The translations under genes and the position numbers were made by a program. The notes below the pieces were generated by a model, which saw nothing but the letters and a program-made list of their open reading frames with translations, searched no databases and was not told the origin of the DNA. 18,108 nucleotides of DNA from Clostridia bacterium (GTDB taxonomy: Bacteria > Bacillota > Clostridia > Christensenellales > Pumilibacteraceae), in assembly GCA_017452405.1 (NCBI GenBank), contig JAFTMM010000067.1, positions 1 to 18,108 on the forward strand, given 5' to 3'. This document shows positions 8,189 to 13,496 of this stretch, one piece after another. Position 1 is the stretch's first letter. Every line of letters begins with the position of its first letter.

Positions 8189-8998
8189 GTGAGAAATAAG
8201 CGACTGATAATTTTATTATCCATACTCGGCGGTATAGCTGCGGTCATAATACTTATGAGCGCAATATTTACCGTGTATTCCACGGAGGCTAAATGCCTTA
8301 CCGACTACGGTGACGATAATTCCATATATTCCTTGATAACCGTCGTTGACGACAAAATTGAGGCGGTAGCCGACGAGTTTAAGTTCCAGAATATTTTTCT
8401 CGTAGACGAACAGAAAATACTTGATGAAGTAAACGCAAGAGTTCCGAGAGCAGAAGCTGTGGACGTAGAGTGTATTTTTCCGAATAAATTAGTAGTTAAG
8501 TATAATCTCGTCACAGAGGCACTGCAATTCAAAGTTGGTGAAAAATACGTTATTAGCGGTGAGAGCGGAAAAATCGTAAGAGAGAGCAATAATAACGTTG
8601 CTCAAACGAGTGATACGGTCATAGACGTCACGCCGAACCAAACTCCGGTGATTACGGAAGGCGCGTCATACGTCTATTCCGATTCCGACTGTTATGATAT
8701 GCGCGCGCTTAAAACCATTCTTTCGCTGTCTTCTTCGCTCGTTGACTCTAATCATCAACGCGCTTTCGACAAATCCGCTTATGAAAGTATTGATCTTGCG
8801 GATAAAAATAACGTCAAGATAAAAATGCGCAAGGGCGTAGCTTTCGTGCTTGCCGTGAGTGAAGATAAGCTTGCTGACGCTGTTCAAGCTATGGTATCTT
8901 GGTACGTTGACGTAACCGAGGACAAGCTGTTCCACGGCGAGGTGTTGGTGCATTATAATAACGTTGCAGAAAAAATTCAAATAGTTGAAAAAACTTGA
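8189..8998 (+). CDS. ftsQ: FtsQ/DivIB-type cell division protein
   Basis: A bitopic division protein of 269 residues. It has a short basic N terminus (MRNKR), one membrane segment at about 6-30, then an extracytoplasmic part with a POTRA-like section (about 66-130, containing IFPNKLVVKY, the usual strand-rich pattern) and a Ser/Thr/Pro linker at about 135-160. FtsQ/DivIB links late septal synthesis proteins to the division ring. The assignment rests on topology plus position between murA and ftsA-ftsZ more than on strong sequence marks. The start is GTG at 8189. No other ATG/GTG/TTG fits before the membrane segment, yet no ribosome site precedes it; see the promoter entry for a leaderless reading. 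The cytoplasmic tail is much shorter than in many Firmicutes DivIB proteins. Confidence 0.8.
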   Translation: MRNKRLIILLSILGGIAAVIILMSAIFTVYSTEAKCLTDYGDDNSIYSLITVVDDKIEAVADEFKFQNIFLVDEQKILDEVNARVPRAEAVDVECIFPNKLVVKYNLVTEALQFKVGEKYVISGESGKIVRESNNNVAQTSDTVIDVTPNQTPVITEGASYVYSDSDCYDMRALKTILSLSSSLVDSNHQRAFDKSAYESIDLADKNNVKIKMRKGVAFVLAVSEDKLADAVQAMVSWYVDVTEDKLFHGEVLVHYNNVAEKIQIVEKT

Positions 8999-9001
8999 AA
9001 G

Positions 9002-9026
9002 AATTTATCTTATTATTCGATAAATT
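9002..9026. repeat. 8-bp inverted repeat between ftsQ and the ftsA promoter
   Basis: AATTTATC at 9002-9009 and GATAAATT at 9019-9026 form a perfect inverted repeat with a 9-nt loop, ending 5 bp before the ftsA -35 box. There is no T tract directly after it, so an operator is as plausible as a weak terminator. Confidence 0.4.
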
Positions 9027-9031
9027 AACTC

Positions 9032-9060
9032 TTGACAGTTTTTTCAATATGTTTTATAAT
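9032..9060 (+). promoter_or_regulatory. Consensus sigma-A promoter of ftsA-ftsZ
   Basis: A perfect TTGACA (9032-9037), a 17-bp spacer and a perfect TATAAT (9055-9060). The transcript should start near 9067, 27 nt before the ftsA GTG. It gives ftsA-ftsZ an independent strong supply separate from ftsQ. Confidence 0.9.
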
Positions 9061-9093
9061 AAAAAGAAATAAGGAAGGGTAAAGGACACGGGA

Positions 9094-10248
9094 GTGGCAC
9101 AGGACGTTGCAATTATTGATATCGGCTCTGCTAAAATAACCGTAATGATCGGCAGTCGCGGAGTTAATAACACCATTTGCGTTAAAGGAACGGGCGAATA
9201 CGAATACGCGGGTTACGAAGACGGCGAGTGGTATAAACCCGACGAACTTATTAACGCAGTGGATCGGGCGATTTCGCTTGCACAGACGGACGCGCGTACC
9301 AAGATACGCCATTTATATATAGGCGTTCCCGGACAGTTTACGGTAACCCAATGTAAAGAAGTCACAACTGCGCTTAACCGCAAGCGCAAAGTTACCGATG
9401 CGGACGTGGACGAGCTTTACGCGCAGGGCGATACCTTTGCCGACGATCCCAATTACGTCCTTATTAACAGCCAGCCTATTTTTTATACTCTTGACGACGA
9501 CAGAAAACTCATTCAGCCGGTAGGGCTTACCGCGACCAAGATTTCGGGATTTATCTCTTATATCCTTGCGGAGAAGAAGTTTACCGACACGTTTGATCAC
9601 ATAATGGCGGAACTCGGCATAGAGTCTTTCGATTACGTCAGTTCTATACTTGCGGAGTCCTTGTTCCTCTTTGAGGACTACGTTCGTGACGGATACGTGG
9701 TATTCCTCGACGTGGGATATATCGTTTCCGACCTCGTAGTGGCGAGGGGGGACGGCGTACTCCGTCAGTTCAGTATCCCGTTCGGCGGAGGGCATATTAC
9801 TAAAGAACTCCGCGACGATCTAAGCATAAGGTTTGCGCTTGCCGAGCAATTAAAGCGTAAAGTAATACTCAATCTCGAATTTACCGACGGCGATACTTAC
9901 GATATTACGAATAAAGATAGAGTAACGTCTTTCTCGGCTCGACAGGTTAACGACATCGTTATTTCAAAACTGTCCAAGCTATCGCGAACGGTACTTAATT
10001 GCCTGACTTCTTGCGATCTTCCTCCGTCAACTTCGTTTTATCTGACGGGTGGCGGAATCTCGTATATGTCGGGCGCAAAGGACTATTTGTCCAAAAAACT
10101 TAACACTCACGTAGAAATTGCCAAACCAAATCTTCCGCAGTACAATAAACCTCATTTATCTACTGCGCTCGGTTTGATGGATATGGTTCTCGGAAACGAA
10201 GAACCTGCGCAAAAAAAGGGTTTCTTAGCCCGTCTTTTCGGAAGATAA
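9094..10248 (+). CDS. ftsA: FtsA-like division protein with altered ATP site
   Basis: An actin-family protein that in other bacteria tethers FtsZ to the membrane and recruits later division proteins. The product is 384 residues, shorter than common FtsA (about 420). The phosphate-1 motif is DIGSAKITVMIG at 9-20, an SHS2-like insert spans roughly 82-165, and the adenosine motif TGGGISYMSG is at 318-327. The C terminus GFLARLFGR (376-384) is a good amphipathic membrane-targeting helix. The phosphate-2 motif is unusual: family members read DIGGGTTD, whereas here it is DVGYIVSD at 206-213, keeping both Asp but losing the glycines and threonines. The start is GTG at 9094, with AAAGGA 7 nt upstream. 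ftsZ begins 11 nt after the stop. Identity is well supported by structure and by pairing with ftsZ; ATP use is uncertain. Confidence 0.88.
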   Translation: MAQDVAIIDIGSAKITVMIGSRGVNNTICVKGTGEYEYAGYEDGEWYKPDELINAVDRAISLAQTDARTKIRHLYIGVPGQFTVTQCKEVTTALNRKRKVTDADVDELYAQGDTFADDPNYVLINSQPIFYTLDDDRKLIQPVGLTATKISGFISYILAEKKFTDTFDHIMAELGIESFDYVSSILAESLFLFEDYVRDGYVVFLDVGYIVSDLVVARGDGVLRQFSIPFGGGHITKELRDDLSIRFALAEQLKRKVILNLEFTDGDTYDITNKDRVTSFSARQVNDIVISKLSKLSRTVLNCLTSCDLPPSTSFYLTGGGISYMSGAKDYLSKKLNTHVEIAKPNLPQYNKPHLSTALGLMDMVLGNEEPAQKKGFLARLFGR

Positions 10249-10259
10249 AGGAGTAAATA

Positions 10260-11429
10260 ATGAGCCAGAACGAATTCAAAATCCCTTCATCTAAGATCGC
10301 CGTAGTCGGCGTAGGTGGTGGCGGTGGTAACGCACTCAAAAGATTAGTAGCCAATAAGTTTACCGGCGTTGATTTCATCGCTTTGAATACGGACATGCAG
10401 GACTTGCAGGACTTAAATAAATCTTCGGGATCTATTTATTGCATGCAGATAGGCGAGAAGCTCACGCAAGGCTTAGGCGCAGGCGCAAATCCCGAAGTTG
10501 GTCAGCGCGCAGCAGAAGAAAGCCGTGAGATGATTAAGGCTATATTGCAGAACGCCAACCTCGTTATTATTACCGCAGGCATGGGTAAAGGTACGGGTAC
10601 GGGCGCGTCTCCTATCGTAGCTTCAATCGCAAAGGAACTCGGTAAACTCGTAGTCGCCGTAGTGACTAAGCCTTTTTATCTCGAAGGCAAGCACAGAATC
10701 GTTAACGCAGATATCGGCTTGCAAAATTTGGCTAAAGTCGTGGATTCTTATATCGTGGTTTCTAACGAAAAACTCGTTTCGCTTTCCAACCGCGCGTCCA
10801 TGTCCGAAGCATTTGAGTATGCGGACGGTGTGCTCCGTCAGTGCATTACGGGCATCAGCGATATTATTCTTCACACACAGACGCTTAATATCGACTTTGC
10901 GGACCTTTGTACCGTACTTCGCGGTATGGGCAGAGCGTACCTCGGTATCGGTAGCGGAACGGGTGATAAGCGCGTTATGAACGCCGTTAAGGAAGCCGTG
11001 GGCATTACGTTGCAGGAAATCAAAATCAACAACGCTACCAGCGTTATGCTTAACGTTAAGGCTAAGCGAGACGTAACTTTGGAAGAAATCGACAAGGCGG
11101 CGGTACTCGTTAAGGAAGTAGTTCATAAGGATGCAAACATTATTTTCGGTTTTGACTTCCGTGACGACCTGCCTCACGACGTGGAAATAATGCTTATAGC
11201 TACCGGACTTGATCAAGGTAATAAGGTGAAAGCTCCCGAAGCGACGTCCAATCAAGGCTCTGATTATTTCGAAATGCTTACCAAAGCGCCTCCAAAGCCC
11301 GAACCGACCGGTATAATGAACGAACCGCGCACGGGCATGACGTCCAGCCGAGTACAGATGGATGATGACGACGATCCGGATATTCCTGCTTGGCTTAGAG
11401 AAACGAGAAGAAACAGAGACAGAAATTAA
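10260..11429 (+). CDS. ftsZ: Cell division GTPase FtsZ
   Basis: The tubulin homologue that assembles the division ring on GTP. The 389-residue protein has the nucleotide motif GVGGGGGNA at 17-25, IGEKLTQGLGAGANPE (64-79), the tubulin signature at 107-115, the synergy loop NIDFAD with both catalytic acidic residues, and a conserved C-terminal tail peptide (DIPAWLR) that binds FtsA and other partners. The signature reads GMGKGTGTG: Lys110 stands where nearly all FtsZ proteins have Gly (GMGGGTGTG), next to the GTP phosphates. A variable Pro/Asp-rich linker lies between the core and the tail. AGGAG sits 7 nt before ATG. It is co-transcribed with ftsA and is closed by its own hairpin terminator before spoIIGA. 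Confidence 0.97.
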   Translation: MSQNEFKIPSSKIAVVGVGGGGGNALKRLVANKFTGVDFIALNTDMQDLQDLNKSSGSIYCMQIGEKLTQGLGAGANPEVGQRAAEESREMIKAILQNANLVIITAGMGKGTGTGASPIVASIAKELGKLVVAVVTKPFYLEGKHRIVNADIGLQNLAKVVDSYIVVSNEKLVSLSNRASMSEAFEYADGVLRQCITGISDIILHTQTLNIDFADLCTVLRGMGRAYLGIGSGTGDKRVMNAVKEAVGITLQEIKINNATSVMLNVKAKRDVTLEEIDKAAVLVKEVVHKDANIIFGFDFRDDLPHDVEIMLIATGLDQGNKVKAPEATSNQGSDYFEMLTKAPPKPEPTGIMNEPRTGMTSSRVQMDDDDDPDIPAWLRETRRNRDRN

Positions 11430-11442
11430 ATAGTTTACGATA

Positions 11443-11481
11443 AATCCTCTTTTCCGCTAACGGAGAAGGGGATTTTGTTTT
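11443..11481 (+). terminator. Intrinsic terminator after ftsZ
   Basis: The stem 11443-11456 pairs with 11461-11474 (14 bp including two G-U pairs) around a CTAA loop, followed by TTGTTTT at 11475-11481. It separates ftsZ from the sporulation genes. Confidence 0.85.
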
Positions 11482-11498
11482 GCTCTTTTATGTATCTC

Positions 11499-11505
11499 TT
11501 CGACA
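11499..11505. promoter_or_regulatory. Candidate Spo0A box upstream of spoIIGA
   Basis: TTCGACA is the exact reverse complement of the core 0A box TGTCGAA. It lies 45-51 nt before the predicted spoIIGA transcription start, close to where activating 0A boxes sit in the Bacillus spoIIG promoter. A 7-mer occurs by chance about twice in a window this size, so the placement is the main support. Confidence 0.5.
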
Positions 11506-11534
11506 ACAAAGGCAATTACTCTCACTCCTTCGTG

Positions 11535-11543
11535 TGCTACACT
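11535..11543 (+). promoter_or_regulatory. Extended -10 element abutting the spoIIGA start codon
   Basis: TGCTACACT (TG at 11535-11536, TACACT at 11538-11543) ends 6 nt before the spoIIGA ATG at 11550. No convincing -35 is seen, as expected for an activator-dependent promoter. The geometry repeats that at ftsQ and would give a leaderless mRNA. Confidence 0.4.
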
Positions 11544-11549
11544 TGCGTC

Positions 11550-12362
11550 ATGAAGGTTTATATCGAAGCGGTAATATTGGATAACCTGATCCTTACTGCG
11601 TCAATCGCAATCCTTTCATACTCCGCTTGCGCAAAAAGCGTGCGTAAACTTCGTACGCTTATTGTTTCGGTTGTCGGTACGGTGATAAGCGTGACCTATC
11701 CGTTCTGGGATTTAAGCCTCGTCTTGACGTTAATAGCAAGAATTGCCGTAGGTATAATGCTGTCATTAATCTTATTTGCAGGACTTGATAGACTCGTACT
11801 CTCTACGTTAGTCTTCTTTGGTCAGACTGCGCTCATTGGAGGCGCGTGCATTTTCGTTAATTATCTAATAGTCGGCGACTTTGCGACCGCGCTCGTTTCT
11901 GCGCCAGTGTTGCCTTACTCCGTTCCGTCGGTCATAGGCGTAGGCATTACTTTCATTATAAAGATAATTTACAGAGCTTCGTGGCGCAAGCGAACCGAGT
12001 CTGCTTTTATTTATAACGTGCGACTTACGATAGGGGGCGTGACTGCGGAAATGCAAGGATATCTCGATAGCGGGAACTTTCTCTTTGATGAAAAAACGGA
12101 ATTGCCGATAGTCGTGATTAAACTTTCGTCTCTCAGTAAGGCGTTCGGCAAGGCAAACGTTATCAAAAGAATATCGGGCGCAAAAACTGCGATAAGCGTC
12201 GGTAACACGTCTACCCAATTATTTTTGCTAAAACCGGACAAATTCATATTATATTCGGGTAAAAAAATGAATACATATAGTGATGTGATGCTTGGCATCG
12301 TAGAAAGCGGTTTTAACAGACGTGAAGATATGCTCTTGCACCCGTCCATAATTGGAGGTTGA
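11550..12362 (+). CDS. spoIIGA: Sporulation sigma-E processing protease SpoIIGA
   Basis: A membrane aspartic protease that cuts the pro-sequence from pro-sigma-E after septation. The 270-residue product starts with MKVYIEAVILDNLILTA, matching the family N terminus. It has about five membrane segments (4-24, 36-54, 57-79, 84-108, 122-141) and a C-terminal protease domain with the catalytic Asp at 173 in YLDSGNFLFD (family LLDTGN). The ATG at 11550 is chosen by alignment with the family. A longer open frame back to 11475 runs through the ftsZ terminator and adds unrelated residues. No ribosome site precedes 11550. The stop overlaps the ribosome site region of sigE; the two are a protease-substrate pair in one operon. 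Confidence 0.92.
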   Translation: MKVYIEAVILDNLILTASIAILSYSACAKSVRKLRTLIVSVVGTVISVTYPFWDLSLVLTLIARIAVGIMLSLILFAGLDRLVLSTLVFFGQTALIGGACIFVNYLIVGDFATALVSAPVLPYSVPSVIGVGITFIIKIIYRASWRKRTESAFIYNVRLTIGGVTAEMQGYLDSGNFLFDEKTELPIVVIKLSSLSKAFGKANVIKRISGAKTAISVGNTSTQLFLLKPDKFILYSGKKMNTYSDVMLGIVESGFNRREDMLLHPSIIGG

Positions 12363-12364
12363 TT

Positions 12365-13081
12365 ATGCTCAAATTTCTTATAAAAGTGATTAAAAAAATC
12401 TTCGGCGTAACCGAGGAAAACGAACTGTTCTACGTTAGTAGCGGAGAAGCTCTGCCCAGTCCGCTGACGGCGGAAGAGGAGCTTCGCGTGCTTTCTGAAA
12501 TGCGTGACGGAAGCGCAGGCGCAAAAAGTACGCTCATTGAACGCAATCTTCGGCTCGTAGTCTACATAGCGCGCAAGTTTGACAATACCGGCGTAGATAT
12601 CGAAGACTTAATCTCCGTGGGAACTATAGGGCTGATAAAGGCGGTCAATTCGTATAATCCCGAAAAAAACATCAAACTTGCGACCTACGCTTCACGGTGT
12701 ATTGAGAATGAAATTCTAATGCATTTAAGACGCGTCGTTCGCACTCGTTGCGAAGTATCGCTTGACGAACCGCTTAACGTTGACTTTGAAGGTAACGAAT
12801 TGCTCATATCCGATATACTCGGCACCGAACCTGACGTGGTAAGTAAAAACCTTGAAACAGCGGTCGAAAAAGAATTGCTTATGAATGCAGTAAACAAGCT
12901 GTCCGAAAGGGAACGTACCATAATGGAATTGCGCTTTGGCTTACTCGGAGATGAGGAGAAGACTCAAAAAGAAGTGGCAGATATGCTCGGTATTAGCCAG
13001 TCGTACATCTCCCGACTTGAAAAGAAAATAATCCTTCGGCTCAGAAAAGAACTCAACAAACTAGGTTGTTTCGCTACTTGA
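12365..13081 (+). CDS. sigE: Sporulation RNA polymerase sigma factor sigma-E (pro-form)
   Basis: The mother-cell sigma factor made as an inactive precursor and cut by SpoIIGA. The 238-residue product begins with a basic amphipathic pro-sequence (MLKFLIKVIKKIFGV) followed by a region around FYVSSGEALPSPLT, where the family is processed. Region 2 is near-identical to known sigma-E (NLRLVVYIARKFDNTG, EDLISVGTIGLIKAV, LATYASRCIENEILM). Region 4 is also typical (MELRFGLLG, KTQKEVADMLGISQSYISRLE). The ATG at 12365 follows GGAGG by 6 nt; an in-frame TTG at 12359 touches the ribosome site and is rejected. The gap after spoIIGA is 2 nt. sigG, which often follows in Firmicutes, is absent here. No terminator hairpin is seen after the stop. 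Confidence 0.97.
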   Translation: MLKFLIKVIKKIFGVTEENELFYVSSGEALPSPLTAEEELRVLSEMRDGSAGAKSTLIERNLRLVVYIARKFDNTGVDIEDLISVGTIGLIKAVNSYNPEKNIKLATYASRCIENEILMHLRRVVRTRCEVSLDEPLNVDFEGNELLISDILGTEPDVVSKNLETAVEKELLMNAVNKLSERERTIMELRFGLLGDEEKTQKEVADMLGISQSYISRLEKKIILRLRKELNKLGCFAT

Positions 13082-13121
13082 TAAAATAATAAAAACTTCG
13101 CCTAAAACGATTGATAAATCC

Positions 13122-13150
13122 TTGACATTAATTGTCCGCTTTGGTATAAT
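13122..13150 (+). promoter_or_regulatory. Consensus sigma-A promoter of tRNA-Ser
   Basis: A perfect TTGACA (13122-13127), a 17-bp spacer and a perfect TATAAT (13145-13150). The start would be near 13157, 6 nt before the mature tRNA. Confidence 0.9.
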
Positions 13151-13162
13151 CATTCTTGTTTT

Positions 13163-13254
13163 GGAGAAGTACCCAAGTGGCTCAAGGGGCTCCCCTGCTA
13201 AGGGAGTAGTGTGGGAAAACTGCAGCGAGGGTTCGAATCCCTCCTTCTCCGCCA
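13163..13254 (+). tRNA. tRNA-Ser (anticodon GCU)
   Basis: A 92-nt class II tRNA. The acceptor GGAGAAG (13163-13169) pairs with CTTCTCC (13244-13250), followed by discriminator G and an encoded CCA. The anticodon stem is CTCCC/GGGAG with loop CTGCTAA, anticodon GCT at 13197-13199, which reads AGC and AGU. The long variable arm and the T arm GAGGG-TTCGAAT-CCCTC are intact. It has its own promoter and terminator, so it is a stand-alone unit. Confidence 0.97.
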
Positions 13255-13260
13255 CAAAAT

Positions 13261-13287
13261 AAGGACGTCTTTAGACGTCTTTTTTTA
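13261..13287 (+). terminator. Intrinsic terminator after tRNA-Ser
   Basis: GACGTC at 13264-13269 and 13274-13279 around a TTTA loop, extended by three outer pairs, then T at 13280-13287. Confidence 0.9.
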
Positions 13288-13438
13288 TTGTGAGAGGGAT
13301 TCGAACCTTGAGAGGGCGTGGTGCGTTTAAGTAAACAGTCCGGTGGATTATCATAGGCAAAACAATATCCCTCCGATGTAAGAGGCAATTCTGTAAGGAG
13401 ATTTGAAATAAAAGAATTGTACAAAATGTAACTCAATA
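13288..13438. other. Gene-free stretch with an inverted tRNA-like fragment
   Basis: About 150 bp without a supported gene. At 13294-13307 lies a 14-nt exact inverted copy of the T arm of the neighbouring tRNA-Ser (13230-13243). Read on the minus strand, the 3' half of a T arm is recognisable (AAGGTTCGAATCCCTCTC), but no complete cloverleaf can be drawn upstream of it. A minus-strand open frame covering it (13182-13436) runs antisense through the tRNA and is not credible as a protein. Confidence 0.5.
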
Positions 13439-13467
13439 TTGACTTTTATTTTGCTATATGATATAAT
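13439..13467 (+). promoter_or_regulatory. Sigma-A promoter of the metalloprotease gene
   Basis: TTGACT (13439-13444), a 17-bp spacer and TATAAT (13462-13467). The transcript would start near 13474, before AAGGAG at 13483-13488. Confidence 0.8.
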
Positions 13468-13496
13468 CGTCTTATACTAAATAAGGAGATGAAAAT

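Noticed and set aside
9313..9795. Minus-strand open frame of 160 codons inside ftsA
   Set aside because: No ribosome site or family resemblance, and it fully overlaps a clearly coding ftsA; same reasoning for the minus frames inside ftsZ (10623-11255) and murA (6880-7278).
11475..11549. N-terminal extension of spoIIGA from TTG 11475 or ATG 11490
   Set aside because: The extension reads through the ftsZ terminator T tract, has no spaced ribosome site, and does not match the family N terminus, which fits ATG 11550.
13182..13436. Minus-strand open frame of 84 codons with a GGEGGIRT-like stretch
   Set aside because: It runs antisense through tRNA-Ser and its terminator; such peptides are a common artefact of reading tRNA genes backwards.
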